From Serratia ureilytica (GTDB taxonomy: Bacteria > Pseudomonadota > Gammaproteobacteria > Enterobacterales > Enterobacteriaceae), in contig NZ_JABXOF010000013.1 of assembly GCF_013375155.1 (NCBI RefSeq), positions 1 to 64,000 of the forward strand: a DNA stretch of 64,000 bases. Reading direction: 5' to 3'. The notes under the pieces are model-generated. The model ran no database searches, was not told where the DNA came from, and was given only the letters and a program-made list of their open reading frames with translations. This document shows positions 37,433-47,492 of the stretch, in pieces; position 1 is the stretch's first letter, and each line of letters opens with the position of its first letter. Both the position numbers and the translations under genes were made by a program.

Positions 37433-39105
37433 TGCACCGCCATCTGTTGCACCAGGAATTGCAGACTCTCGGCCCCTGCGCTCGGCGACACCTGCAGTTC
37501 TATCAGCGTGGCGCCGCCGCGCCGCCAGCCTTGCTCAACCGCCTGTTGCAGTTGGCGCCAGTTTTCCGGCCGCGCGTAGTCAAGCTGGAACATCGCCGCC
37601 GCGTGGCTGAACTCGACGTTCTGCGGCATGCAGTAAAAGCGTTGGCGCTCCTCGTCCGGCGTCGGCAACAGCGAGAAAATTTGGCCGCCGTTGTTATTGA
37701 CGACGATCAGCACCGTCGGCGCCGAACAGTGGCGCAACAACGCCAGCGCATTGAGGTCATACAACGCGGAAAGGTCGCCCACCATCGCCAACGTCGGCAT
37801 GGCGGTGGCGCGCTGTACGCCGGCGGCGGTGGAAATCAGACCGTCGATGCCGCTGGCGCCGCGGTTGCTGAATACCGGGTAAGCGACAGGCAGCGTGGTT
37901 AACGCGTCGATCAGTCGCACCACCAGGCTGTTGCCGAGAAACAGCTGGCCGTTCTCCGGCAGCAGTTCCGGCAGGCGGTGCGCCAGCTGCGCTTCGCCAA
38001 AGTTATCGTGCAGATGCGTGGACGCCGCCGTCAGCGCCTTATCCGCCAAGACCGCCAGCCCGGCGGCCCACGGCGCGCGCGGTTGCGCCGGATGCTGCGC
38101 CAACCACTGCGCCACCCCGGCACGCAGACGCCGCCCCCGGTGCTGGGCCGGATCGAGCCGCCCCGGCAGCTCGTCGATGACCCAATACTCTTCCGGCCGA
38201 CACTGCGCCTGCCACTGCAGCAAGCGTTTACCGGTCAGACTGCCGCCGAACTGCACCACCAGCTGCGCGTCTTGCAACACGCGCTGCGCCTGCGGATGAG
38301 CGAGCCATAAATCGGCGCAGGGCAGCGGTTGCCCGGTCTGCGACAGCACATCGCCGATCAGCGGCCAGCCCAGCGTCTCGGCCCAGTCGGCCACCTGTGC
38401 GCCCTCTTCCGCGCTCATGCGGCCAGCCAGCACCACGCCGCGTTTTTGCCGCCAGAAGAACCAGTCCGGCTGCGGCACTGGCGCCGCACGCGTCTCGCTT
38501 TCCTGCAGCCAAGGCCGATCGCTCTGCCACCAGTCGCCCAGCGCGGCGGACCAATCGGCATACTGACGTTCATCGCCGCCGTACAGCGGTTCGGCGAACG
38601 GGCAGTTAATATGCAACGCGCCGTGCTGCAGGCGCGCCATCGCGCTGTCGACGCTGGAGGCCAGCCACGCGGCCGGAATATCCGGCGTAGGACGCGGCAG
38701 ATCGATCGCCAACGTCGGGTGGCTGCTGTAGAGGCCGTTTTGACGGATCGCCTGATTGGCGCCGCAGTCGATCAGTTCCGGCGGCCGATCGGCGGTGAGA
38801 AACACCAGCCGCTCACCGGTCAGGCCGGCCTCGATTAAAGCCGGGTAAAGGTTCGCCGCCGCGGTACCGGACGTGACAATCACCGCTACCGGCTCACGCG
38901 CCGCCTTCGCCAGCCCAAGCGCCAAATGGCCAAGCCCGCGTTCATCAAAGTGGGTATGACAGATAAAAGATCGGTTGGCCGCAGCGGCCAGCGTCAACGG
39001 CGTGGAGCGCGATCCCGGAGCGATACAAACATGCCGCACCCCATGGCGGGCCAGCGCCTCGAGCAGCACAGCCGCCCACCGGCGATTAAAAACACTTGTC
39101 GACAT
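37429..39105 (-). CDS. menD: SEPHCHC synthase MenD
   Basis: A 558-residue thiamine diphosphate enzyme that adds the succinic semialdehyde unit from 2-oxoglutarate to isochorismate. The N-terminal glutamate region is [17 protein letters not shown], and the ThDP site is [14 protein letters not shown] ending in VVNNNGG. It is the first men gene here: the isochorismate synthase gene menF, which precedes menD in E. coli, is not present upstream. Confidence 0.96.
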   Translation of the reverse strand: MSTSVFNRRWAAVLLEALARHGVRHVCIAPGSRSTPLTLAAAANRSFICHTHFDERGLGHLALGLAKAAREPVAVIVTSGTAAANLYPALIEAGLTGERLVFLTADRPPELIDCGANQAIRQNGLYSSHPTLAIDLPRPTPDIPAAWLASSVDSAMARLQHGALHINCPFAEPLYGGDERQYADWSAALGDWWQSDRPWLQESETRAAPVPQPDWFFWRQKRGVVLAGRMSAEEGAQVADWAETLGWPLIGDVLSQTGQPLPCADLWLAHPQAQRVLQDAQLVVQFGGSLTGKRLLQWQAQCRPEEYWVIDELPGRLDPAQHRGRRLRAGVAQWLAQHPAQPRAPWAAGLAVLADKALTAASTHLHDNFGEAQLAHRLPELLPENGQLFLGNSLVVRLIDALTTLPVAYPVFSNRGASGIDGLISTAAGVQRATAMPTLAMVGDLSALYDLNALALLRHCSAPTVLIVVNNNGGQIFSLLPTPDEERQRFYCMPQNVEFSHAAAMFQLDYARPENWRQLQQAVEQGWRRGGATLIELQVSPSAGAESLQFLVQQMAVQ

Positions 39106-39485
39106 AGTTCGCTCACAAGTCAGTTAGCAGAGATCGTCCCCGGCGCAGCCGACGGACGCCGCGCCTGTAGTTACGCTCTGTATTATATGAGGTGTTATTT
39201 TCACGGCTTTTGCGCCAGCGCAAAAACGCCGTATATCCCTGGGTGTTTACACCAGATAATTATTTGATTTAGAACAAAAAATAAACAATAAATACACAAA
39301 CACTTTACACCTGCGGCGACATGGTCTCAATCCGTCCGCACAAAAAACAGGGGAATAGCGCCCCGCCTGCGGCGGCTAGCGGAAAGTATAGGCGGGATAT
39401 GGAAGAACTATCGGAGAAACAGCGGGATGAAGCACACAGTCTGCAGAAAAGAACGAGGCGGCTTGCGCCGCCCCTGGGTCGTGAT
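39106..39485. other. Non-coding spacer between menD and elaB
   Basis: About 340 bases precede the elaB terminator without a supported gene. The part at 39240-39310 is AT-rich and is a likely place for the menD promoter. No remnant of menF was recognised in any frame. Confidence 0.6.
39447..39472 (-). terminator. elaB terminator
   Basis: On the minus strand GGCGGC, loop GCAA and GCCGCC are followed by TCGTTCTTTTC, 14 bases after the elaB stop. Confidence 0.75.
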
Positions 39486-39797
39486 TTATTTGCGGGCCAG
39501 CAGCAGCCCCAGCACCAGCCCGACGGTGGCGCCGATGCCCACGCTGTGCCAGGGTTTATCCCGCACATAGTCGTCGGTGCGGTGCACCGCTTCTTTGGCG
39601 CGGGCATAGTAGGATTCGCCGGTGTTCACCCAGCGCGCCTTGACCTCACTCAGCGCCTGCTCGGCGTGCGACTTGATGTCGATGTAGGCCTGATCCGCGC
39701 GATCGCCGCTGTATTGCAACACTTCTTCCAGCGTTTCGGTCAGCATTCTCAGATCGTCATCCAGCGTAGTTTGCTCAGCATCCGTATGTCTTGCCAT
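39486..39797 (-). CDS. elaB: ElaB family protein (DUF883, tail-anchored)
   Basis: A 103-residue protein with a charged helical N-terminal part (TLDDDLRMLTETLEEVL) and a C-terminal membrane anchor (GIGATVGLVLGLLLARK). E. coli ElaB and its paralogue YqjD bind ribosomes at the inner membrane in stationary phase under RpoS control. Sequence and place beside the men operon match E. coli elaB. Confidence 0.92.
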   Translation of the reverse strand: MARHTDAEQTTLDDDLRMLTETLEEVLQYSGDRADQAYIDIKSHAEQALSEVKARWVNTGESYYARAKEAVHRTDDYVRDKPWHSVGIGATVGLVLGLLLARK

Positions 39798-39878
39798 CGT
39801 GAGATCTCCGTGGTTGAAAAATTAAGCGTTCCTACACTATAGACAACGATCGTCACCTGCGGCCATCGGACTTTTACC

Positions 39879-40910
39879 CTAAAACACTAATTGCACCTTG
39901 GCGGCCTGGCGCTTGTCACCGGCAAACTCCAGCGCCTGCGCCAGTTGGTCCCCGGCGAACTCCGCCGACAGCAGCGGCAGCGGATCGACCACATCGCCGG
40001 CCAGCCAGGCCACCGCCAGCGCGAATTCCTCCACGAAGCGGAAGGAGCCGAGCAGATTCAACTCCTTGGCGATCAACAGCATCAGCGGGAAATCAGGGAA
40101 GCTGCCGCCCATCCCGACCTGCACGACGGTGCCCTTGGCGCGCGTGACTTCCAGGCAGCGCTGCAGCGACGTCGGATGCCCTGCTGCCTCGAAAGCAATG
40201 TCGAAATAGCCTTTGTGTTGCTGATATACGCTGAAATCGTCGTCTGCGGCATGCAGACAGCGGTCCGCCCCCATCTGGCTGGCGAGCGCCAGACAGCGCG
40301 GGCTGAGATCGGCGCAGACGATCTCGGCGGCGCCCAGCGCTTTCAGCGCCGCCACCAGCAAACAACCGATCGGGCCGACGCCGGACACGAAAACCGTTTT
40401 ACCCTTCACCGCGCCGGGCTGTTTTGCCGCGTGGATCGCCACCGCCAGCGGTTCGGCGAATACCATCACCCTGTCGTCGCGATCGGCGGCGTAAGGAATG
40501 CACTGCGCGCTATCCACCACCTTGTATTGGGTGAAAGCGCCGTCAACGTGCGGGAAATACATCGCGCTGCCGAAAAAGCGCATGTCAACGCACTGATTGC
40601 TTTGCTGCGCCAGACAATATTTGCACTGCCCGCAGGGTTTGCTGGGATTGAGCGCCACCTTCTGCCCGATCGCCAGCTGCGGTGAATCGCTGGCGACCAC
40701 CTCGCCGATCGCCTCGTGGCCCAGCACCATCGGCTGGCGTACCTGAAAATTGCCGACCTTCCCTTCCTGAAAGTAATGTAGATCCGAGCCGCAGATGCCG
40801 CCGCGGCGGATTTTCACCAGCGTGCCCTGTCCCTGATAATTCACTTCTTGCGCGATCACCGCCACGTCTCGTTTGCCGTTGACCATGCAGGACTGGGTTT
40901 GAATTTTCAT
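39879..40910 (-). CDS. idnD: L-idonate 5-dehydrogenase
   Basis: A 343-residue zinc-dependent medium-chain dehydrogenase, exactly the E. coli IdnD length. Catalytic zinc ligands are in RGGICGSDLHY and LGHEAIGE; the structural zinc loop is CGQCKYCLAQQSNQC; the NAD(P) motif is VSGVGPIGCLLVA. It oxidises L-idonate to 5-ketogluconate. The start MKIQTQSCMVNGK was chosen by family; the frame stays open 91 codons further but that part overlaps idnO. It is the second gene of idnOD, 23 bases after idnO. Confidence 0.92.
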   Translation of the reverse strand: MKIQTQSCMVNGKRDVAVIAQEVNYQGQGTLVKIRRGGICGSDLHYFQEGKVGNFQVRQPMVLGHEAIGEVVASDSPQLAIGQKVALNPSKPCGQCKYCLAQQSNQCVDMRFFGSAMYFPHVDGAFTQYKVVDSAQCIPYAADRDDRVMVFAEPLAVAIHAAKQPGAVKGKTVFVSGVGPIGCLLVAALKALGAAEIVCADLSPRCLALASQMGADRCLHAADDDFSVYQQHKGYFDIAFEAAGHPTSLQRCLEVTRAKGTVVQVGMGGSFPDFPLMLLIAKELNLLGSFRFVEEFALAVAWLAGDVVDPLPLLSAEFAGDQLAQALEFAGDKRQAAKVQLVF

Positions 40911-40933
40911 CTCAACACTCCACGAAAGAGGGA

Positions 40934-41698
40934 TTACACCGCGGCGGACATGCCGCCATCGACAAACAGCAGCTGCCCGTTGACGAAGCTGGAAGCGTCG
41001 GCAGCCAGGAACACCGCCGCGCCGATCAGCTCCTGCGGATCCCCCCAACGCGCGGCGGGCGTGCGCTGGGTTAGCCAGGCGGTAAAGGCCGGGTCGTCGG
41101 CCAACGCCTGCGTCATCTCGGTTTTGAAATAGCCGGGGGCAATGCCGTTGACCTGAATGTTGTAACGCGCCAACTCCACGCACATGCCGCGCGTCAGCAT
41201 TTTCACCGCCCCTTTGGACGCCGCGTAAGGGGTGATGGTGTCCCGCCCCAGCTCGCTTTGCATCGAGCCGATATTGACTATCTTGCCGCGCCGGCGCGGC
41301 ACCATGTAACGGGCCACGGTCTGCGACACGATGAAGACCGCCTTCTGGTTGACGGCGATGATGTCGTCCCAGTCTTGCTCCGGGAACTCGGTGAAGGGAT
41401 GACGGCGCTGGATGCCGGCGTTGTTGATCAACACGTCTATCGCGCCGATGTCCGTTTCGATACGGCCGATGGCGGCATGCACCGCCTGAGAGTCGGTGAC
41501 GTCGAACGCCGCCGCGTCGGCGCGCAGCCCCTCTTCGCGCAGGCGATCGGCGGCGTGCCGGGCATGTTCTTCGGTGGTGGCATTGACCAGAATATGCGCG
41601 CCTTGCTGCGCCAGGCCACGCGCCAGCAGAAAACCGATGCCGCGCGAGGCGCCGGTGATCAAGACGGTTTTGTTATCCAGAGAAAACAGGTTGTTCAT
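40934..41698 (-). CDS. idnO: Gluconate 5-dehydrogenase (5-keto-D-gluconate 5-reductase)
   Basis: A 254-residue short-chain dehydrogenase. The cofactor motif is TGASRGIG (15-22), the active-site serine lies in IGSMQSE and the catalytic pair is in YAASK. It reduces 5-ketogluconate to D-gluconate, the step after IdnD. First gene of a two-gene operon divergent from a LacI-type regulator. The usual partners idnT (permease) and idnK (kinase) are not in this cluster. Confidence 0.9.
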   Translation of the reverse strand: MNNLFSLDNKTVLITGASRGIGFLLARGLAQQGAHILVNATTEEHARHAADRLREEGLRADAAAFDVTDSQAVHAAIGRIETDIGAIDVLINNAGIQRRHPFTEFPEQDWDDIIAVNQKAVFIVSQTVARYMVPRRRGKIVNIGSMQSELGRDTITPYAASKGAVKMLTRGMCVELARYNIQVNGIAPGYFKTEMTQALADDPAFTAWLTQRTPAARWGDPQELIGAAVFLAADASSFVNGQLLFVDGGMSAAV

Positions 41699-41750
41699 GG
41701 TAATTCCCGGCCTTCAGGCCTCCAATCGGACAGGCCTCTATCTCAGCCGA

Positions 41751-41766
41751 TTGTTACCGGTAAAAA
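41751..41766. promoter_or_regulatory. GntR/IdnR-type operator 1
   Basis: TTGTTACCGGTAAAAA contains the ATGTTACCGGTAACAT-type core TGTTACCGGTA known for GntR and IdnR. It lies 53 bases upstream of idnO. Confidence 0.75.
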
Positions 41767-41803
41767 CGTGATGGAAATCACTGAAAATAATGTTACGAAA
41801 CCC

Positions 41804-41817
41804 TGTTACCCTTAACG
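41804..41817. promoter_or_regulatory. GntR/IdnR-type operator 2
   Basis: TGTTACCCTTAACG has palindromic arms GTTA/TAAC and resembles the first site 53 bases away. A further TGTTAC half-site occurs at 41791. Paired sites would allow the LacI-family tetramer or dimers to act on both divergent genes. Confidence 0.5.
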
Positions 41818-41966
41818 TGAACTCACGCAGACAGCGAGAGAACAAAACCAATCTATCAAATTGAAAAATAGCCACTTTCAATAAAATCGCATGCGTTGTT
41901 ATCACCAAATCGATTTGTTAACATACCGCTATCCCCCCTTGCCGCGCCGCCCGTTAAGGCTACCGA

Positions 41967-42950
41967 ATGAAACACCCCCGCGTAACGCTACAGGACATCG
42001 CGCAATTGGCCGGCGTGACCAAAATGACCGTCAGCCGTTTTCTGCGCACGCCGGACAAAGTGGCGGCCGACACCGCTGAACGCATTGCGCAGGTCATGCG
42101 GGAGCTGAACATCACTGACGCCGATACCGCACAGGCCGGCAGAAAACCGCGCATCGGCGTGTTGATCCCCTCTTTCAATAACCAGATTTTCGCCGATCTG
42201 CTGGCCGGCATCGAATCCGTCACCCAGGCGCGGGGTTATCAAACGCTGGTGGTGAACTACGATTACAGCCCGCAGCGGGAAGAAGAGCAGATTGCACAGC
42301 TGCTGGCTTATCCAATCGCCGGGCTAATCCTCACCGATTCGGCGCACACCTTGCGCGCGGAGACCTATCTCGCCGCCGCGAAAATTCCCATCGCGCAGGT
42401 GATGGATCTCGACGCGCCGCCGGGGCGGATCGCGGTGGGATTTGACAATGAACAGGCGGGGTATGACATGACCGCCGCGCTGCTGGCCAGCGGCAAACGC
42501 CATATCGTTTACTTTGGCGCCATGTCCGACGCCCGCGACATTAAACGTTACCAGGGTTACTGCCGCGCCATGGCGGCTCAGGGGCAAACGCCGCGCCAGA
42601 TCACGCCGCATCGGGTCTCATCGGTTTCGATCGGCGCCGACATGCTGGCAATGGCGCGCGAACGCTACCCGCAGTTGGACGGTATCCTGTGCACCAACGA
42701 CGATTTGGCGGTAGGCGTGTTGCAGACCTGCCTGCGTCTCGGCGTGCGCGTGCCGCAGGAGGTTGCGCTATCGGGTTTTCACGGTCTGGATATCGGCCAG
42801 GCGACCACGCCGGGCATCGCCAGCGTGATCACGCCGCGCTTTGAGATGGGTAAGGCCGCCAGTGAACTGTTGCTGCAGCGGATCGCGGGCGAGCCCTGCG
42901 CCGAGCGTCTCGATCTGCACTACCGCCTCTCACTCGGCGGCACCGTTTGA
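41967..42950 (+). CDS. LacI family regulator of the idn genes (GntR/IdnR-like)
   Basis: A 327-residue LacI/GalR regulator. The N-terminal helix-turn-helix is VTLQDIAQLAGVTKMTVSRF (residues 6-25) and the periplasmic-binding-like effector domain begins at about residue 60 (RIGVLIPSFNNQIF). It is divergent from idnO and matching operators lie between them. Likely effectors are idonate, 5-ketogluconate or gluconate. Its 3' end overlaps the DUF1097 gene by 21 bases tail to tail. idnR or gntR would be the closest name. Confidence 0.87.
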   Translation: MKHPRVTLQDIAQLAGVTKMTVSRFLRTPDKVAADTAERIAQVMRELNITDADTAQAGRKPRIGVLIPSFNNQIFADLLAGIESVTQARGYQTLVVNYDYSPQREEEQIAQLLAYPIAGLILTDSAHTLRAETYLAAAKIPIAQVMDLDAPPGRIAVGFDNEQAGYDMTAALLASGKRHIVYFGAMSDARDIKRYQGYCRAMAAQGQTPRQITPHRVSSVSIGADMLAMARERYPQLDGILCTNDDLAVGVLQTCLRLGVRVPQEVALSGFHGLDIGQATTPGIASVITPRFEMGKAASELLLQRIAGEPCAERLDLHYRLSLGGTV

Positions 42951-43439
42951 GCCGGCATGCCGGCTGACCGGCTGTGCGGCGCGGGCTTTTTCGCTGCGCG
43001 CCGCCCACCACAGCCCGCTGTTTTTCATCGCATAGCCGAATAGCAGGCCCACCAGCAAAGAGAGCGTCACCAGCGGCCAGTCGCCGCCGCCGGCGAAGGT
43101 CGCACAGGCGCCGATAAAGGTGCCGGGCACGAACCCCAGCCATTGCTGTTTGGCCTGTATGCACATCAAGAACGCCACGGCGCCGGTCAGCAGATACCCC
43201 AGCAAATTCCATTGCGGCGCCAGTTCGCTGCCGTGGATGATGACCATTGCCCAGAAAACGCCGCTGCAGCAGGTCAACGCGCCGATCAACAGCCCTTTCA
43301 GGCCGCCCTGCGGGCAGGCGAAATAGGCCGTGCAGCCGAGAAAACCGGCCCAACCGATCAGGCCCAGACTGACGGCAACCCATCCCCAAACGCCGGACAG
43401 GATCCCGGTGGTGACGGCAATGGCGAAAAGAACGTTCAT
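42930..43439 (-). CDS. DUF1097 family inner membrane protein
   Basis: A 169-residue protein with about five hydrophobic helices, from MNVLFAIAVTTGILSGVWGW to LSLLVGLLFGYAMK. It matches the DUF1097 group (E. coli YcdZ type), which has no assigned function. The C-terminal 25 residues are hydrophilic and are encoded partly antisense to the end of the LacI-family gene. Confidence 0.8.
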   Translation of the reverse strand: MNVLFAIAVTTGILSGVWGWVAVSLGLIGWAGFLGCTAYFACPQGGLKGLLIGALTCCSGVFWAMVIIHGSELAPQWNLLGYLLTGAVAFLMCIQAKQQWLGFVPGTFIGACATFAGGGDWPLVTLSLLVGLLFGYAMKNSGLWWAARSEKARAAQPVSRHAGSNGAAE

Positions 43440-43569
43440 AAAGTGACCTGCAGCAAAAAGAAAGCGCGCAGTTTACCCGAAAACAGGCCAATTTATGCGA
43501 TACAAATCACATCATAAATGTAATTAAAGAATCATTAATTATAAAAAATAGATATTCATCACAAAATAA

Positions 43570-44805
43570 TTAGCAAGGGAACCCCACCCGGGACGTTTTC
43601 CATGCCAGCAACAGGCACACTGCGCTGCTGCTCAAGAACAGCAAATGGGTCGCCTGCTGCAGATCGACGCGATCGACCACCACGCCCAGCAAGATCGGCA
43701 CCCAGTTGGCGATATAAGCGATAACGTAAAACAGAGAAAGCAAACGCGCATGGCTGGTCGGCGGCGAAATCAAGTTCACCAGGGTCGCGCTGCCGACGAA
43801 AATGGCGCCGTATGCATAGCCGGCCACCACCAGCCCCATCGCTGCCAGCCCCAGAGAATGCCACTGGATCGCCATGGCGAACACCACTGCCGCCAGCACC
43901 TGCGCCAGGCAACCGAACAACAGCGAATGACGGGCGTTAACGCGGCGGCTCAGGATCTGGCTGATGCCGGCGATCAGCAGATACACCGCAATCGCATAGC
44001 CAAAGACGCCACGCTGGTGCATGCCTAACAGCGTTTCCGCCACGCCGGGGCCGATTGCCAAAATACTGGCGGCCAGCGCCCAACAGACAAACAGCGCGCC
44101 GGCGCACACAAAGAATTTACCGCCGGTAGCGCGCAGGCCATCGAGCAGCGTGCTTTTTTCCTGTTCGGCCGGCGCAGCGCGGGCCGGCGACGCAACCTGG
44201 CCACGCGGCCACAGCAGCATGACGCCCAACGCCGCCATGGCGGCAATGGCCATGATGAAAACGAACGGCAGCGTCGTGGGATGAAAACCGGTCTGCAAAG
44301 CGATGCCGCTGAAGATCGGCCCCAGCGCTAATCCGGTGGTGAATGACAGCGTTGCGATTAACGCCGCGCTTTTACCGCCGTCGCGCGGCCCAAACCGCAC
44401 CAACGCGATGTTCGCCGCGCCGGTCAGCGCCCCGGTGCCTACCCCGGCCAGCAGCCGCGCCATCAGCATCATGGCAAAGGTATCAGCCAGCGCGAACAGC
44501 AGCGCGCCGCTCAACACCACCAGCAACGCCGGCACGATCATGCTGCGTAAATCCTTTACTTTGCCGGCCAGATTGCCGACGCCGAACAAAGAGATCAGCA
44601 CGCCGGCGGCATAGGCGCCGTAGATGACGGTCAGACTGACCGAGCTTAGCGCAAGCTGCTGCTGATACAGCGGATAAAGCGGCGTCGGCGCGCTGCTGTT
44701 CAGCAATGCCGACATCAAAGCCAGCGCCAGGAACAGTAAAATGGCCGTGCGCGACGCCTGTGCGTTTGCTGGCGCCGCGTCCTGGATGGCGGTATTTTCT
44801 GACAT
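43570..44805 (-). CDS. MFS transporter (drug/sugar efflux type)
   Basis: A 411-residue major facilitator with twelve predicted helices. Characteristic pieces are NSSAPTPLYPLYQ in helix 1, GNLAGKVKDLRSMIVPAL after helix 2 and ARLLAGVGTGALTGAANIA in helix 4. The start at MSENTAIQDA has GGGAG eight bases upstream; 18 further in-frame codons are hydrophilic and unsupported. It is divergent from a LysR regulator that probably controls it. Substrate unknown. Confidence 0.83.
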   Translation of the reverse strand: MSENTAIQDAAPANAQASRTAILLFLALALMSALLNSSAPTPLYPLYQQQLALSSVSLTVIYGAYAAGVLISLFGVGNLAGKVKDLRSMIVPALLVVLSGALLFALADTFAMMLMARLLAGVGTGALTGAANIALVRFGPRDGGKSAALIATLSFTTGLALGPIFSGIALQTGFHPTTLPFVFIMAIAAMAALGVMLLWPRGQVASPARAAPAEQEKSTLLDGLRATGGKFFVCAGALFVCWALAASILAIGPGVAETLLGMHQRGVFGYAIAVYLLIAGISQILSRRVNARHSLLFGCLAQVLAAVVFAMAIQWHSLGLAAMGLVVAGYAYGAIFVGSATLVNLISPPTSHARLLSLFYVIAYIANWVPILLGVVVDRVDLQQATHLLFLSSSAVCLLLAWKTSRVGFPC

Positions 44806-45093
44806 GCTTCCACTCCCAAAGTCGGCAGGCGGCGGCCTGCCATCGTCGTCTTTCCTCACCCGGTCTGCCGGGAACGGCGCTTATCATAGCGTTACGGCGA
44901 CGGGCGAAGTATCGTCAAGAATGAATCACCCTGATGCATTCTTGCATCACCGGAGAAATAACCGCCGATGTGCGTGCCGTTGACCGTCTTTCTCTCCCTC
45001 CAGACGGAACAACGCTTTATGATAGATACCGGTATCGTTCGCCCGGCCCGCACTGCTCCCCTGGCGCCGACAAATCTGCAGAGAGGAAATGGC

Positions 45094-45969
45094 ATGATGA
45101 ATTGGGATGACGCGCGCTTCTTTCTGGCCGTCGCACGCTGCGGCACGTTACGTAAAGCCGCCAACCAGCTGCAGGTTGATCAAGCGACCGTCGGCCGACG
45201 TCTCACCGCCCTGGAAAACTCGCTGGGTTCGAAATTGTTTATCCGCACGCCAAAATCCTTCTCCCTCAGCCCGCTGGGCGAATCCATGCTGGCGGACATG
45301 ATGAAGATGGAAAATGCCGTGCAGGCGATCGCTCGCAAAGCCGCCGGCGGCGACGAAAGTCTGTGCGGCAACGTGCGCATCGCCACCACCGATACCCTGG
45401 CCGAAGCCTTCGTGATACCGGCGCTGCAAGATCTGCGGCAACGCTATCCGGCCATCACCGTCACGCTGTTGACGGCGCTGAACATCACCGATATCGCTTA
45501 CCACAGCGCGGATCTGGCGATCCGCGGCGCGCGCCCCGATGACGATGAGCTGATCATCAAACGCTTAGCCACTATCGAAATGGGCCTGTACGCCAGCCCG
45601 CACTATCTGGCGCAACGCGGCATGCCGGTCAAAGGCGAGCAGCTGCGCGGCCACGATCTGCTGATGTTCCCGCGCGAACTGGTGCCGCGCCACTGGAGCA
45701 ATTTCGGCGGCGAGACCCTGTTCGAGCCCAACGCCGTGCTGCAATGCAATTCGCAGCTGTTGTTACGTTCGGCCACCCGCAGCGGGCTGGGCATCGGGCT
45801 GCTCTTGTCGTGCCTGGCCGACCACGACCCGGAACTGGTGCGCCTCTTTCCCGAGAGCAAAGACTGGGTGGATATCTGGCTGGTGCTGCACCCCGATTTG
45901 CAACGCGCCGCTCGCGTGCGCGCGGTGGTGCAGGCGCTGGAAACGTCGTTTAGCGCCCATTACGACTGA
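45094..45969 (+). CDS. LysR family transcriptional regulator
   Basis: A 291-residue LysR regulator. The helix-turn-helix is in [20 protein letters not shown] (residues about 19-38), a variant in which the usual S-x-S-A is Q-A-T-V. The start has GAGAGGA upstream; the open frame continues 42 codons further but that extension is not LysR-like. It is divergent from the MFS gene across 290 bases and is followed by the nuoN terminator. Confidence 0.85.
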   Translation: MMNWDDARFFLAVARCGTLRKAANQLQVDQATVGRRLTALENSLGSKLFIRTPKSFSLSPLGESMLADMMKMENAVQAIARKAAGGDESLCGNVRIATTDTLAEAFVIPALQDLRQRYPAITVTLLTALNITDIAYHSADLAIRGARPDDDELIIKRLATIEMGLYASPHYLAQRGMPVKGEQLRGHDLLMFPRELVPRHWSNFGGETLFEPNAVLQCNSQLLLRSATRSGLGIGLLLSCLADHDPELVRLFPESKDWVDIWLVLHPDLQRAARVRAVVQALETSFSAHYD

Positions 45970-45984
45970 GTGCCGTTTCTCCAT

Positions 45985-46012
45985 AAAAAAAGGCCGCCGA
46001 AGCGACCTTTTT
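45985..46012 (-). terminator. Terminator of the nuo operon
   Basis: On the minus strand AAAAAGGTCGC, loop TTCG and GCGGCCTTTTTTT form a stem with one mismatch and a long T run, 17 bases past nuoN. On the plus strand it can also serve the LysR gene. Confidence 0.87.
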
Positions 46013-46028
46013 ACCGTCTGAAGCGTTA

Positions 46029-47486
46029 TCAGAACGTCGGCTGAGCCATCTGCACCAGCGAAATCAGCGGCTGAGGATAAACCCCCAACAGCAGCACCAG
46101 CGCGGCTGAGATCAGCACCACGACGCCACCGGCGGTCAACGCCCAGTTGTTCGGGGTGTCGCGCTGCAGCGATTCCGGCGCGCTGAGGAACAGACTGACG
46201 GTCACGCGCAGGTAGTAATACAGGCCGATGGCGCTGCCTACCACGACTGCGCCGGTCAGCCACCACAGGTGCGCGCTGACGCCCATCGCGATCACGAAGA
46301 ACTTACCGATAAAGCCCAGCGTCATCGGGATACCGGCCAGCGACAGCATCATCACCGTCATTACCGCGGACAAGATTGGCTTGTGCCAGAACAGACCACG
46401 GTAAGAGAACAGCGAATCCGCATCCGGGCCGCGGTATGGGCTGGACATCAGGCTGACCACGCCGAAGGCGCCCAGGCTGCTGAACAGGTAACCGGCCAGA
46501 TAAACGCCGGCGGTTTCCAGCGACAGTTGATGGGTTTGCACCGCAATCAGCGCCACCAGCAGGTAGCCCAGATGAGCGATCGACGAGTAGCCCAGCAGAC
46601 GCTTGATGTTGGTCTGGCTGATGGCCATCAGGTTACCGAACAAGATGGAGCAGAACGCGATGATCGACAACACCATGCGCAGCGCTTCGTTGTCGGCGGC
46701 CGGGGCATACAGGAACAGACGCATCACGACCGCAAAGATCGCGATCTTGCTGGCGGTCGCCAGGAAGGTCGAGACCGGCGCAGGCGCGCCCTGATAAACG
46801 TCCGGCGTCCACAGTTGGAACGGCACCAGCGACAGCTTGAAGCCCAGACCGACGATCATCATGCCCATGCCGGCCAGGATCAGCGGCTGGTGCATCATGT
46901 TTTCCTGCAGGCTCTTGCCGAGGCCGGCCAGCGACAGATCGCCGGATTCGGCGTACAGCAGCGCCATGCCGAACAACAGGAACGACGACGCGGCGGCGGA
47001 CAGCAGCATGTACTTGATGGCGGCTTCCAGCGGGCGCTTCTGGCGGTAGGCGTAGCCCACCAGGCCGAACAGCGGCAGCGAGATCAGCTCGATACCGATG
47101 AACAGCGAAGCCAGATGGTTGGCGCTCGCCAGCAGGATGCCGCCCATGGCGGCGATCAGCACCAGCAGGTAGAACTCTTCGCGGTTATCCGGATAGCCGA
47201 CCAGCCACGGATACGCGAAGGTGCAGGTCGCCAGACTCGCCAGCAGCACCAGCCCGGTGTAGAACATCGAGTAGCCGTCAACCCGCAGCAGCGGGGTGAC
47301 GTCCATTGGGCCTGCCTGGCCGACAAAGTACAGCGAAAGCAGCGCCAGGTTGAGACCGATCACGGTCAGGGTGGCGTTGATAAAGTGGTCGCGTCGCCAC
47401 GCAATGCCTAGCATCACAACCACCACCGTCAATCCGACGATCAACAGCGGCAGCAGTGCGATCAGTTGTTGAGGAGTTATTGTCAT
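46029..47486 (-). CDS. nuoN: NADH-quinone oxidoreductase subunit N
   Basis: A 485-residue antiporter-like membrane subunit of complex I, with about fourteen helices. It has the lysine-bearing helix [21 protein letters not shown] and [22 protein letters not shown] signature (here [17 protein letters not shown]). It forms one of the proton channels. Last gene of the nuo operon, six bases after nuoM. Confidence 0.97.
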   Translation of the reverse strand: MTITPQQLIALLPLLIVGLTVVVVMLGIAWRRDHFINATLTVIGLNLALLSLYFVGQAGPMDVTPLLRVDGYSMFYTGLVLLASLATCTFAYPWLVGYPDNREEFYLLVLIAAMGGILLASANHLASLFIGIELISLPLFGLVGYAYRQKRPLEAAIKYMLLSAAASSFLLFGMALLYAESGDLSLAGLGKSLQENMMHQPLILAGMGMMIVGLGFKLSLVPFQLWTPDVYQGAPAPVSTFLATASKIAIFAVVMRLFLYAPAADNEALRMVLSIIAFCSILFGNLMAISQTNIKRLLGYSSIAHLGYLLVALIAVQTHQLSLETAGVYLAGYLFSSLGAFGVVSLMSSPYRGPDADSLFSYRGLFWHKPILSAVMTVMMLSLAGIPMTLGFIGKFFVIAMGVSAHLWWLTGAVVVGSAIGLYYYLRVTVSLFLSAPESLQRDTPNNWALTAGGVVVLISAALVLLLGVYPQPLISLVQMAQPTF

Positions 47487-47492
47487 GGCGAA

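Noticed and set aside
40911..41183. Upstream extension of the idnD frame
   Set aside because: It overlaps idnO; the chosen start gives exactly the family length of 343.
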